From positions 3,224,001 through 3,288,000 of the forward strand of contig NC_089183.1 of the NCBI RefSeq assembly GCF_947507565.1: DNA of 64,000 nt, written 5' to 3'. The DNA comes from Oscarella lobularis. Lineage: Eukaryota > Porifera > Homoscleromorpha > Homosclerophorida > Oscarellidae. Each line of letters begins with the position of its first letter. Position 1 is the stretch's first letter. This document shows, piece by piece, positions 22,993 to 33,516 of this stretch. Under the pieces are notes generated by a model that saw only the letters and a list, made by a program, of their open reading frames with translations, had not been told where the DNA came from and did no database searches. The position numbers were made by a program, and so were the translations under genes.

Positions 22993-23997
22993 ATGTCTCG
23001 TTGCGTTTTCGCTCTCTTTGTCGTTTTTCTCGCCGTTTGCGCCGCCAATTCGAGCGTCGTACTCGAAAACGGTCGCCTGCTCGCGGCGAGCATGAATTAT
23101 CCCGCTCAAATCGCCATGTTTTCGATCGGACACAACGCGACCGTCAAAATGCTCTGGAACGTCTCCTTATCGACGAACAGCAGCGCGAAAGACACGCTCT
23201 TCGACGCCTGCTACTTCGCATTCGACACAGCAAACCAAATCGTCTACGTACCAACAGAAAAATACCTCCAAGGAATCGATGCGCATAATGGAACGCGAAG
23301 CGAGTGTCCCAACGATAAATACGCGTTTTTCACGACTCTAGACTACGATCCGACCATGCGAACGCTCTACGGCGTTTGCACAGGCAATAGGAGATTCAAT
23401 TGGTGCGAATTGGAGCTCGAAAATAAATCTATTGATTATCGTCGAGGTAACGTGGTCTTTCGTTTTGACTTGCCAGATAGCATAGAACTAAGTCCTACTA
23501 ATTGTATGGGGGACTATATCCCAGAAGAGAGTCTGTTCTTTTATCAGACCGGTGCTACGGTGAGATATGCACACGGTTTGAATACGAGTAGTGGGAAAGT
23601 TATTTGGTCTGGTTTGACCAATGGGAGTTGCGTGAATTATGACGTCATTGCGAAGCGACTTTACGCTGTTGTACCTATTGGGGATTTGAATGATCATTAC
23701 GCTTTGTTTTTGGTTCATGGAGATGGGAAGGAGCAGGAGAAAATTTTGGATTTTCCTATGGGTTTTGCTTTGGCTTCCGTGGGAACGTGCGCTATGTCGC
23801 GTTCTGATCGCACGCTCTTTGTTTTGATGAGGAATTACAAGAATGATCTTTTTCACACGATGCCTGGCATTCTATTTGCTGTGGATTTGGATAAATATAA
23901 ATTGGCCAATTATTCTCTACCTGTGTTTGAGAACTATGAAATGTTTAAGTTTGTGAGTCATTTGATGTATGTCCCGGATTCTCTATGGATCAAGTAA
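22993..23997 (+). CDS. Secreted orphan protein, propeller-like
   Basis: Intronless 334-residue protein starting with a clear signal peptide (CVFALFVVFLAVCAANSS). No transmembrane segment follows. Several N-glycosylation sequons (NATV, NVSL, NKSI, NTSS, NGSC, NYSL) and even cysteines suggest an extracellular protein. Recurring blocks with small hydrophobic strands and 'D..N.IVYVP', 'D.TMRTLYGVC', 'IAKRLYAVV', 'SDRTLFVLM' spaced about 40-60 residues look like beta-propeller blades. No named family is recognised. The start is only 82 bp from the FERRY3 stop on the same strand. Confidence 0.7.
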   Translation: MSRCVFALFVVFLAVCAANSSVVLENGRLLAASMNYPAQIAMFSIGHNATVKMLWNVSLSTNSSAKDTLFDACYFAFDTANQIVYVPTEKYLQGIDAHNGTRSECPNDKYAFFTTLDYDPTMRTLYGVCTGNRRFNWCELELENKSIDYRRGNVVFRFDLPDSIELSPTNCMGDYIPEESLFFYQTGATVRYAHGLNTSSGKVIWSGLTNGSCVNYDVIAKRLYAVVPIGDLNDHYALFLVHGDGKEQEKILDFPMGFALASVGTCAMSRSDRTLFVLMRNYKNDLFHTMPGILFAVDLDKYKLANYSLPVFENYEMFKFVSHLMYVPDSLWIK

Positions 23998-24131
23998 ACG
24001 AAAAATTTTGTTTGTGACATTGGGTGAAATTTTATTTCCCTACAATGAATGAAGTAGTAGTAGTAGAGAAAAAAATTGAGGAAGTGATTGACTAAGGTCA
24101 AGACTCAAAAGCGTTTTGTTCTTTTTTTTTT

Positions 24132-25057
24132 TCAATTAGCATTCGCCTTTTTCTGTCTACGAACAAGGGACATTTGCCTCTGACGTTCAAACTCAGCTTC
24201 CATCTCCTGCAAGACTAAAAAAAAGATAAAAATAAGTCTTCATATATCGTTATTGATTATATACTTTTAGGTGAATATTTGACAACTAGACGGACGCTGT
24301 CCTTGGCTGCCTTCAACAAATCAACTGCCTTTTCATGCGGTTCACCTTCAACACTCTAAAGAAAAAACATAGTCCCCCAAAAGATAAATAGTCTAAATTA
24401 TTTATTACGATTCCATTGACGGAGAGGAGTATGTCGCCGCGTCTGAGTTTCCCGTCACGAGCGGCCACGCCCCCCGCAATAATTCGCGACACATAAACCG
24501 GTGATTTCTGTTCGAGTCCACCCATGACGTTAAAACCCAGACCCTCATCGGTTTTAGGCAGTTCGACGACACGTGGATGCGAGTAACCCTCACTGGCAGC
24601 AAAGGCAGCTACAGTAGCCTAATAAAAATAATCAATATCACGTGGTTGTTTATTAGGATCCGCCCCTTTTTTACTTTCGCTGTCGCCGCGGCTCGGACTT
24701 CTGTCGTTCCTTGGACGTCAACGGTGTCGTGCACATGTTCGTATACCTTAGGAAATGAGATATGGGACCCTCGCGTTGCCGCCACGCCCACTTGTCTTTA
24801 CCTCGCGAACGGCGCGGAAGAAATCGCTTTCGAGAATGCGTTGGAGTTGGTTGAGTTTTTCGTTGTTTTGATCGCCTCCTGCGTAAGCGATATTTGGAAT
24901 GTGTGCGAAGGAATCGGTTTCGTACTGTCTTGTAGGATTTTGAGAAGTTCGACGGCTCGATTGACGTCTGCGAACGTGAATGTGAGTTGGGAACGACGTT
25001 AATTGATTTCGTACCGCGTTCGAGACTAAGTGACGGTTGAGCGGTGGCTGTGGCCAT
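24132..25057 (-). CDS. LIN7: LIN-7 cell-polarity scaffold (L27 + PDZ)
   Basis: Multi-exon. The start is [13 protein letters not shown] at 25057. L27 region: [35 protein letters not shown]. Linker: [82 protein letters not shown]-terminal helix: [20 protein letters not shown], ending KKANAN. All blocks are collinear with animal LIN7. Family knowledge: LIN7 binds CASK/MPP proteins through L27 and receptors or channels through PDZ at basolateral membranes and synapses. Introns near 24985, 24925, 24775, 24640, 24390 and 24240 are 45-60 bp. It diverges from DENND2 across about 465 bp. Confidence 0.95.
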
Positions 25058-25522
25058 CGAGGATTCGACGGGACAAAGTGAATTCCACGGATACCAAAGT
25101 AAGCTAGCGCACGTCGCACGTCGCGAGTAAGCATCCTCACGTGAGCTCTACGTAGGTTTGACGTCAGACACGAGTTTGAGAATCCCCGGAGAACTTGTTC
25201 GCATTTCCTTTGTTAGCGTGTGAAAAAACGCTCTTCTCTGCTACACAGGAGCAGCACACGGTAGGATAATATGGCGTAGAGTTCGCAATCGCAAGCGCGG
25301 CGTCATAACACGAAGAAAAGTGCTCATATCGCCGCGTTGCGAGCGTGGGAACCACGCTAGAAGCCGATTCAAAACGAGCGCTTGAAAAAACGTCGCTTAC
25401 AGAGCGAGTTTTACGCCAGCTTTGCGCACTCCTCGCGAGAAACCTTCGAGAAGTACCCGGATCAATTAATGTTTCTTCTTTTCCCTTCTTCCCTTTAGAA
25501 TCGATGCCGTGTATTCAATTAA

Positions 25523-28500
25523 ATGGCGTCGACGTTCTACTTCTCCATCGATGACGACGTCAGCGAAACCCGGAAGAACGCCGAAACGGCCGAGACGACG
25601 ACGAAGACGGAAATGCCCAAAAAACCACGCCCTCCTCCCTTGCCGACAAAACCACATCATCATACGGGACCTTCAGATTTAAATCGCACCACTTCCCCCC
25701 CTCCGAAACCCGTCCCGCCGCCCAAACCGGCAAATCTCGCTCTCCGACGCTCGACGGATTCGCCGTCTCCCTCCCCGAAACCCCGTATGTCGCCACGAGT
25801 TCCGCGATCGCAACCGTCGACGCCGCGCAGCGAAACGTCGCCCGGCCTGCGTCCCGTTCCGCCGCCGCGAAAACGTCGTCAATCCGTCGACGGGGCCCCC
25901 GTTGGCATGGCAACAAAAGCGCGACCAACGCCGCCGCCGCGAATACGAAAACATTCGACTGCAGTCGTAGAAAGAAATCAACCCTCTTCTTCCATTGATA
26001 AAGAAAACAAGAAGGAAATGGTGGTGATCCCTAAGAGACCTCCACCTCCGTCACGCCCACCTCCCTTTGAAGCCCCGCCCCCTCCTCCTTCCTCTGTGTC
26101 GCCTCCAAGGTCGGCGTCTGATTCTAAGGCCATTTGCGTGGCGCCTGATCTTGGGCCCGGTGCCGTCAAACTTCCCCAATTCATGTCTGATTCTAATCTC
26201 AAGTGTGGGACGTTTCCGCGACAGAGTACCATTAGGAAAGAGGTAGAAGATTAAATTAGAGTGTATTTTCTTTTATTAGGAAAGAGGTAGAAGATTAAAT
26301 ACATAAATAATTAGGGTTTTACCTAGTGTATTTTATTAGGAAAGAGGTAGAGGATTAAATTCATAAATAATTACCTAGTGTGTTTTATTTTATCAGGAAA
26401 AGAAGAAGGAGGGTGGTCGGAAATTGAGATTGAGTTTGAAGAAAAAATCGACGGCAATGCAGCTGGTAGCTGATGACGTCAGAATTGAAGATTCTGATGA
26501 TGCGGACGAAGGGGGAGGAGGAGGAGGAAAAATGAAAGCGTCACCATCCGTATAATAAATAGTATTAATTAATAATAATTATATGGTTTTTGTCTAAGAT
26601 TCGTAAAAAGTTGAATAATGCGTTTTCTGCTATAAAAAGTCTGGTTTGGAGAAGTAGCAATTCTCCGGCTTCCGCCCCAGGGGAAGACGACCCGGAAGAC
26701 GAGACAGATTCAATTGGAAAATTAGGTAAATTAAAATAATTTCATAAAAGTTTTCTAATGAATTTAACATCTAGATTTTGTACCCCAATTGAGACACACG
26801 TCTTTCTCTTCGCGAGTAAAAAATTAATTAATATTAATTAATTAATTTATTTATTTTGTTGCTTAGAAACGATCCGGTACAACGGCATCGGAAAGTTCAG
26901 CAATGGATTCCGGAGACGATGAAGGTGGACAATTATTTCAACATTTATGGGTCATCAAACTCAAAGAAGACGGTACACTGTATAAATTGACTTGCTAAAA
27001 TTTTTCAATCTTTGTTTAGGTGATAAGCTTGCGCCCGTAGTTGACTACCGTTTTCCTCCAAAAGTAAGCAAGTATTTTAGAAAATTAATTTACCCTTCCT
27101 TTTCTATTTTGGTATTAATTAATTAATTAATTAATTATTTCAGTTTGCTGCTGAGGGGAACAAGGAGGAAGAGAGTGTTTTGCAGTCTGTTCCCGCCTTC
27201 TGTTTCCCTGATGTTGGTGAATTGAAAAAGATGGATAAGTACAAGAGGTAAGGTCATTTTTTATATTTAATTTTTATTGATTTTTTATACCAGTGAGACG
27301 TATTCGTTTGTATTAACTGATGTTGTCGGCGAAAAGAGATTCGGCTACTGTCGAAGAGTTTTGGTGCGAAATAAATATGAAATTTATATTTTTATTGATT
27401 TTCATGATGAAGAGTTCCGGATCCGGGCTACGTCTCCCATGCGTTTATTGCATTATAAGTCCACATGGCTGCTTCGATCTTTACTCAAAAGTAAAGATAA
27501 ATATTTATCTATTTCTATTTTAGAGTTTTTGTTTTTTTTTAGATTTTGGACGTTGTTGCTCAACGTTTGACTCATAGTTCTAGCAACGCTTACAGCTTTT
27601 TAAAATCCGTAATTTAATTTATGAAATTTTTTCGTTATTGATTTTTTTCGTTATTGATTTTTTTCGTTTAGGTTATTGCGCAGCCATTTCCGGCACCAGT
27701 GAGATCCCATCTCTTTTTAATTAATTATTTTAATTATGTTTTTTATTAGGGTAGATCTGTTAAAGTCCAATCTTTTGCCGTGGATCAAGAAGGAATGGAA
27801 ATTATGAAATTGAGACGTCCTCTCGACTCGGCTCGTCTAGAACACGTGATTATTAAAAATGTATAATCCGATGTATTTATCTTTTTTCTTTAGGTTGATT
27901 TTGAAGCGTTGTTTAGCACTCTAGGCGTTGAGAAAATACTCACTTTGCTATCCTCTATGCTCATGGAAAGACACGTGATAGTTACGGCAAAAAAATTGAG
28001 GTAACACTATATATTCTTTTAATTGATATTTCCGAATTTTTTCAGTACTTTATCTGATTGTATCAATGCGGCTGTGGCTCTGTTGTATCCATTTTCGTGG
28101 CAGGTAAGAGTTTTGAAATTTCGTTGTTTTTTTTTGATTTTATTATTTTTGGTTTTTTCTTAGCATGCGTTCATTCCCGTTCTTCCGAAGAGTTTTGTTG
28201 ACTTTTGCGGCGCTCCCACTCCCTATATCATTGGGATATTGACGTCTGTTGTGCCTGAGCTTGAAGATCAAGTCATAGAAGACGATGTAAGGAGGGAAGA
28301 TGATTTTGCAATTAAATCTTATTGATTCTATAGGTACTAATGCTTAATCTGGAATCAGCTCAATTTGAAAAAAGCGTACGTGAATTATTTTAGCCTAACA
28401 ATGATTATTAATTGATTTTTTCAGGTTGGTGATGAGCAGAATATTCTTCCGTCGAAATTAAAAGCAGCTCTGAAATCAGCATTGGTAAATAATATTATTA

Positions 28501-29298
28501 ATTATATCTATACAATATTGATTTTAGAAAAGTGTGGAGGGGAGAAAGGGAAGCGATTTCCACGGAAAAGAACGTATGTCTACATGTGGCAATATAGAAG
28601 AAATCAAGAGGTTTTTACTTTAGAGTCTTCTGAAGGGAGTTTGATTATAGTGGAGGCATTTGTGAGATTTTTTGTTGAATCTATTGGTATAGAAATACTC
28701 TCGTAGAAGTCACGTGCTTATTTTATTTTTCTAGGTCATTATCATCAATTTCTGCCCAAGAATTCAGACGACGAATTTGACGTAATCAATCAGATAATTA
28801 ATGTTAGATAATTATCTTGTTTTTTTTTAGTTTGCCGGGTTTTCCAAGGCTCCGCACTCAAAGGGGCTAAAACATGTGAAAAAATTGCTAATACTTCTAA
28901 TCCTATTGATTTTTCTACTTACCCTAGTTTTTGGAAAATTTCAAAAATACGCAAATGTTTAACGTTTTTGTTGACGAGCGACGAACGGAAGAGGAACGGG
29001 AGACGTTTGCGAATAGTAAGAATATATGACGTCATAGGGCTTAATTTTTATATATTTTATAGGTTTGTTTGAACGACGACTTAGAGAACAGATGAAGGAG
29101 AGTGGAAACATGTCAGTCATAAAAGCGATTGGAGGAAAATTCAAGGGATTTTCAGCCAAATTAAAAGAAGGAGGTGAGAGAGGCCCCCTTTTTGGGGAAT
29201 GAAATCTCATTGGCTCATTGGCTCTAGGAGCGAAATTGAAGAAGAAAATGAAGGGAACTAGTGGAGTAGACAATGTTGCTAGTGAAGACGAAGTGTGA
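25523..29298 (+). CDS. DENND2: DENND2-type Rab GEF (tripartite DENN domain)
   Basis: The N-terminal exon (25523-26242) is disordered and proline-rich with many SH3-ligand-like motifs (PPPKPVPPPKP, RPVPPPRKR). Later exons give the uDENN (LWVIKLKEDG, PVVDYRFPPK, ETYSFVLTDVVGEKRFGYCR), the cDENN (LGVEKILTLLSSMLMERHVI, INAAVALLYPFSWQHAFIPV, CGAPTPYIIGILTS) and the dDENN (VEAFVRFFVESIG, FAGFSKAPHSKGLKH). The lysine-rich C tail ends in DEV. The layout matches DENND2A-D, GEFs for Rab9-type GTPases (established for the family). A short overlapping uORF starts at ATG 25504, just after a splice-acceptor-like tract. Exon limits around 28490-28640 are uncertain. Confidence 0.88.
26231..26396 (+). repeat. 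Triplicated splice-site-bearing repeat in a DENND2 intron
   Basis: The end of the first coding exon and its donor (ATTAGGAAAGAGGTAGAAGA) recur at 26275 and 26335 inside the following intron, each preceded by TTTTATT. Every copy offers an AG acceptor, 7 bases (GAAAGAG) and a GT donor. The copies differ by single bases. Confidence 0.85.
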
Positions 29299-29371
29299 CT
29301 GTACAGTAGAGATTTTCTACTTGCTAACCTAATTAATAAATTATTAATTATTGGCGGCCACGAGCCGATGA

Positions 29372-29451
29372 CTAGCCTGTAGCCAGACCTTCTCCCTTGA
29401 TCCCGTATAACGTTATACGGGATCAAGGGAGAAGGTCTGGCTACAGGCTAG
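29372..29451. repeat. Perfect 80-bp palindrome (40-bp arms, no spacer)
   Basis: The left arm runs CTAGCCTGTAGCCAGACCTT... to ...CCCGTATAAC, and the right arm is its exact reverse complement starting GTTATACGGG. The centre is at 29411/29412. It lies just after the DENND2 3' end and directly abuts the first adhesion-GPCR tail remnant, that is, the left boundary of the ATPase array. Either a genuine cruciform-forming sequence or an assembly foldback. Confidence 0.9.
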
Positions 29452-29545
29452 CCGATGACGTCATTCTTGTGACCAAGACTGACGTCTTTTCCGATTTGCC
29501 CTATGCCAAAGTGAACACGGCTTTTTACGAGTCGAGAATGAGCAC
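29448..29545 (+). pseudogene. Adhesion-GPCR tail remnant 1
   Basis: The plus strand encodes ADDVILVT, then DVFSDLPYAKVNTAFYESR, equal to the C-terminal end of the frame at 35100-35228. Only the last about 30 codons remain, followed by a shared 3' flank (ATCATCTCACCTCCCATCAGG). Without upstream exons it cannot encode a receptor. Confidence 0.7.
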
Positions 29546-29746
29546 GTGTAGCCAATTATCATCATCATCTCACCTCCCATCAGGTTTATGGATTATCTAC
29601 TATGGATGTTTGACTAACTCTAATTTTTAGTCTTTCGTGTGTAGGGGTATTTTACTTATTTCAACGCACGGGGTAGGAACCCAATACAACAAATAAATCA
29701 TTCACAGAAGAAGAAGAAGAAGAAAACACAAGCGATGAAACAGTAT

Positions 29747-31153
29747 TCAAAGTTCTTCCTTTCCAGCAGCTACCCTGTTCTGGTTTCCCGCACCGACTCC
29801 CTCTCCAGTAGAACGTTCTGGTGATGATGCTGTCGTCTTAGCCGCTACGACCACGTCATCATTCGTGTCTCTTCCCTGCCGCCATTGCCATTCCTTGTTA
29901 TCACGATGATGAAGAAATTCTAGCAGCCGGCTTCGTACAATAGCGCTGTACAATGAGTGCCTTCCATTTGCATGACGAAATACTACGTCACATCTCAGCA
30001 GATTGTCTTTAGCAGAACTCTCGTCTTCCGTGTCGAACTCCTTAAGAGAAACGGCTTCGTCATATTGCAACAAGTATTTAACAATTCTCCATTCAACAGA
30101 CTTATTGACCATGTTAGACGTTAAGAAGCACTTACGCAGTTTCTCTTGCAAGCCAACTGCTTCTCTAACGTGTTCGCTAACATCTTCTATGGATGATTTG
30201 TGCGATTTTCTTATGTACTCCACCGCCTCCCATATGAGAATGAGACGACCTCCTGTCACTTTTTCATATACTTGACTGATATTGATTTTCGTGTCAGTGC
30301 TTAGGGCAAGGGCTCGTCTCATTAGATCTTCAGCTGCATCTCGGCTAAGATCGTGAATCTCTTTAACGCGCATTCTTGATCCTGCACTATGATCTCGTAA
30401 TCGAGAGACGAGTACTCCAGCTGAATCAACGAGAATAAAGCGAATGCCACCCTTCGTATCTGCCGCACGTTTCATATGCCGTTGGAGGGAATGCAAGTCC
30501 TTGAAACCAGTTTCGCTATCAAGAATCAGGTTCGCTTCGTCGATAATGAGAACAAATCTGTGACCAGCATTTTTATGATAGTCTCTTGCTTTCGTCTCTA
30601 TGACCTCATTCAACAAAATTATCGTATCTTCAAACGTGTGTGAAGGCGTCCAGTCGATATAAGACAACCAAGAAGAAAGATGCGAAGAAAAGGAATTGAT
30701 AAACGTGTATTCTGATGGTAGATATAGACCACCAAAAGCTTCCCGAAGTCTGTCGAACAGAGATGATTCTTCTGTGTCATCAGGATGTTTGACGTAGACA
30801 ACACCCTTGGCGCCGCCTTCCGCAGAATCTTGAAGAACATCTTGGATGAGCGTTGACTTGCCACATCCGTGAGGGCCAATGACGACGGTGTAAGACTTCC
30901 CACTGCCGCGAAGAATCTCTTGGCGAAAGCTTCTAATTTCGTCGCTTCGATTAGCATGATGAGCTCTTTCCTCCAGGCGCTCTCCGCTGAGAAGGACGCC
31001 ATTGTTGATGGCGCCATTCAGCGAATACCATTGACTCGTTCCCAACAGTGGATACACCACGACATTGGAATACAGATACAGGAGAAATGGAACGATGACA
31101 GAAACGAAAACAAGTGGATTCCTTTCTATAAAGCTCGACACCCTTGCCCACAT
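29747..31153 (-). CDS. Membrane-anchored STAND/AAA-type P-loop ATPase, copy 1
   Basis: Intronless, about 468 residues from MWARVSSFIERN. An N-terminal hydrophobic segment (VFVSVIVPFLLYLYSNVVV) is followed by QWYSLNGAINNGVLL, then the Walker A motif GPHGCGKST, a beta-strand/loop VVYVKHPDDT, the Walker B motif FVLIIDEAN, a sensor-like strand FILVDSAGVLVSRLRD, and a C-terminal winged-helix-like region (SVEWRIVKYLLQYDEAVSL, DNLLRCDVVFRHANGRHSLY). The order ATPase core then winged helix fits STAND or archaeal-ATPase-like NTPases. The C tail is Ser/Glu-rich, ending GKEEL. I chose the ATG at 31153 because all copies align there. The natural role is unknown; anchoring with an NTP switch suggests a signalling or stress ATPase. 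Confidence 0.75.
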   Translation of the reverse strand: MWARVSSFIERNPLVFVSVIVPFLLYLYSNVVVYPLLGTSQWYSLNGAINNGVLLSGERLEERAHHANRSDEIRSFRQEILRGSGKSYTVVIGPHGCGKSTLIQDVLQDSAEGGAKGVVYVKHPDDTEESSLFDRLREAFGGLYLPSEYTFINSFSSHLSSWLSYIDWTPSHTFEDTIILLNEVIETKARDYHKNAGHRFVLIIDEANLILDSETGFKDLHSLQRHMKRAADTKGGIRFILVDSAGVLVSRLRDHSAGSRMRVKEIHDLSRDAAEDLMRRALALSTDTKINISQVYEKVTGGRLILIWEAVEYIRKSHKSSIEDVSEHVREAVGLQEKLRKCFLTSNMVNKSVEWRIVKYLLQYDEAVSLKEFDTEDESSAKDNLLRCDVVFRHANGRHSLYSAIVRSRLLEFLHHRDNKEWQWRQGRDTNDDVVVAAKTTASSPERSTGEGVGAGNQNRVAAGKEEL

Positions 31154-31219
31154 CGTTCTTCCTTCGGTGATCGTTAATATCAAAGCGCTACACGTCACTT
31201 GCTCAATTGGCGCACGCCC

Positions 31220-31405
31220 CCTGCCACGGGATCGTCTCTTTCGACGTCTTTGCCCTCATCGTCGCTTGGCCAGAACGGAGAGCGCATCAATTTGAGTCGA
31301 ACCGAGTCGAAAGAGTCTAATCAGCACATCTCAGACGATTGGATATGTGGGAGCCGATGACGTCATTCTTACGAGTCGAAGAATGAGCACGTGTAACCAA
31401 TTATC
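31220..31405 (+). pseudogene. Adhesion-GPCR tail remnant 2
   Basis: Similar to the cytoplasmic tail at 37725-37890 (GQNGERINLSRT block) followed by GADDVIL, but with internal deletions removing the DLPYAKV block. It is followed by the conserved 3' flank. It sits immediately upstream of ATPase copy 1 and separates it from copy 2. Confidence 0.7.
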
Positions 31406-31617
31406 GTCATCATCTCACTTCCCATCAGGTTTACTATCTCATGTATTATATCGTTAGGGATTATCTACTATGGATGTTTGACTAACTCTAATTTTTAGTC
31501 TTTCGTGTGTAGGGGTATTTTACTTATTTCAACGCACGAAGTAGGAACCCAATACAACAAATAAATCATTCACAGAAGAAGAAGAAGAAGAAGAAAACAC
31601 AAGCGATGAAACAGTAT

Positions 31618-33015
31618 TCAAAGTTCTTCCTTTCCAGCAGCTAGCCTGTTCTGGTTTCCCGCGCCGACTCCCTCTCCAGTAGAACGTTCTGGTGATGATG
31701 CTGTCGTCACCGCTACCACCACGTCATCATTCGTGTCTCTTCTCTGCCATTGCCATTCCTTGTTATCACGATGAAGAAATTCTAGCAGCTGGCTTCGTAC
31801 AATTGCGCTGTACAATGAGTGCCTTCCATTTGCATGACGAAATACTACGTCACATCTCAGCAGATTGTCTTTAGCAGAACTCTCGTCTTCCGTGTCGAAC
31901 TCCTTAAGAGAAACGGCTTCGTCATATTGCAACAAGTATTTAACAATTCTCCATTCAACAGACTTATTGACCATGTTAGACGTTAAGAAGCACTTACGCA
32001 GTTTCTCTTGCAAGCCAACTGCTTCTCTAACGTGTTCGCTAACATCTTCTATGGATGATTTGTGCGATTTTCTTATGTACTCCACCGCCTCCCATATGAG
32101 AATGAGACGACCTCCCGTCACTTTTTCATATACTTGACTGATATTGATTTTCGTGTCAGTGCTTAGGGCAAGGGCTCGTCTCATTAGATCTTCAGCTGCA
32201 TCTCGGCTGAGATCGTGAATCTCTTCAACGTGCATTCTTGATCCTGCACTACGATCTCGTAATCGAGAGACGAGTACTCCAGCTGAATCAACGAGAATAA
32301 AGCGAATGCCACCCTTCGTATCTGCCGCAAGTTTCATATGCCGTTGGAGGGAATGCAAGTCCTTCAAACCAAATTCGCTATCAAGAATCAGGTTCGCTTC
32401 GTCGATAATGAGAACAAATCTGTGACCAGCGTTTTTATGATAGTCTCCTGCTTTCGTCTCTATGACCTCATTCAACAAAATTATCGTATCTTCAAACGTG
32501 TTTGAAGGCGTCCAGTCGATATAAGACAACAGAGAAGAAGGAACCACCGAAGAAAAGAAATTGATAAAGGTGTATTCTGATGGTAGGTATAGACCACCGA
32601 AAGCTTTCCGAAGTCTGCTGAACAGAGATGTTTTGTGTGTGTCATCAGGATGTCTGACGTAGACAACACCCTTAGCGCCGCCTTCCGCAGAATCTTGAAG
32701 AACATCTTGGATGAGCGTTGACTTGCCACATCCGTGAGGGCCAATGACGACGGTGTAAGAGTCTCTGCTGCCGCGAAGAATCTCTTGGCGAAAGCTTCTC
32801 ATTTCGTCGCTTCGATTAGCACGATGAGATTTCTCCACCTGGAGCTTTCCGGTGAGAAGGACGCCATTGTTGATGGCGCCATTCAGCGAATACCATTGAC
32901 TCATTCCCAACAGTGAACACACAAAGCACACGACGAGAAACAAAAGAGTTGGAACGATAACAGAAACGAAAACAAGTGGATTCCTTTCTATAAAGCTCGA
33001 CACCCTTGCCCACAT
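31618..33015 (-). CDS. Membrane-anchored STAND/AAA-type P-loop ATPase, copy 2
   Basis: Very close to copy 1 in the ATPase core and winged-helix part, with the motifs GPHGCGKST and FVLIIDEAN. The N-terminal anchor differs (VFVSVIVPTLLFLVVCFVC), as do RLRDRSAGSRMHVEEIH and the region following Walker A. An in-frame ATG at 33117 would add 34 residues, but that extension reads antisense through the GPCR-tail remnant, so MWARVSSF at 33015 is preferred. The unit length to copy 1 is about 1.87 kb, the same as between the other copies. Confidence 0.75.
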   Translation of the reverse strand: MWARVSSFIERNPLVFVSVIVPTLLFLVVCFVCSLLGMSQWYSLNGAINNGVLLTGKLQVEKSHRANRSDEMRSFRQEILRGSRDSYTVVIGPHGCGKSTLIQDVLQDSAEGGAKGVVYVRHPDDTHKTSLFSRLRKAFGGLYLPSEYTFINFFSSVVPSSLLSYIDWTPSNTFEDTIILLNEVIETKAGDYHKNAGHRFVLIIDEANLILDSEFGLKDLHSLQRHMKLAADTKGGIRFILVDSAGVLVSRLRDRSAGSRMHVEEIHDLSRDAAEDLMRRALALSTDTKINISQVYEKVTGGRLILIWEAVEYIRKSHKSSIEDVSEHVREAVGLQEKLRKCFLTSNMVNKSVEWRIVKYLLQYDEAVSLKEFDTEDESSAKDNLLRCDVVFRHANGRHSLYSAIVRSQLLEFLHRDNKEWQWQRRDTNDDVVVAVTTASSPERSTGEGVGAGNQNRLAAGKEEL

Positions 33016-33084
33016 CGTTCTTCCTTCGGTGATCGTTAATATCAAAGCGCTACACGTCACTTGCTCACTTGACGCCCCCTGCCA

Positions 33085-33255
33085 CGGGATCGTCTCTTTC
33101 GACGTCTTTGCCCTCATCGTCGCTTGGCCAGAACGGAGAGCGCATCAATTTGAGTCGAACCGAGTCGAAAGAGTCTAATCAGCACATCTCAGACGATTGG
33201 ATATGTGGGAGCCGATGACGTCATTCTTACGAGTCGAAGAATGAGCACGTGTAAC
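33085..33255 (+). pseudogene. Adhesion-GPCR tail remnant 3
   Basis: Nearly identical to remnant 2, including its internal deletions, so the unit carrying ATPase copies 1 and 2 was duplicated after this remnant had already decayed. The common 3' flank (CACTTCCCATCAGGTTTACT) follows. Confidence 0.7.
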
Positions 33256-33516
33256 CAATTATCGTCATCATCTCACTTCCCATCAGGTTTACTATCTCAT
33301 GTATTATATCGTTAGGGATTATCTACTATGGATGTTTGACTAACTCTCTATTTTTCTAGTATTTTGTGTGTGTAGGGATATTTTACTTAATTCAACGGAC
33401 GGGGTAGCGAAATATTAGGAACCCAATACCAATAAATCATTCACAGAAGAAGAAGACCTAATCATTCACCAAAGAAGAAGAAGAAGAAAACACAAGCGAT
33501 GAAACAGTAGTCAAAG

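Noticed and set aside
33013-33117. N-terminal extension of ATPase copy 2 by 34 residues
   Set aside because: The extra codons read antisense through a GPCR-tail remnant and are absent from the other copies.
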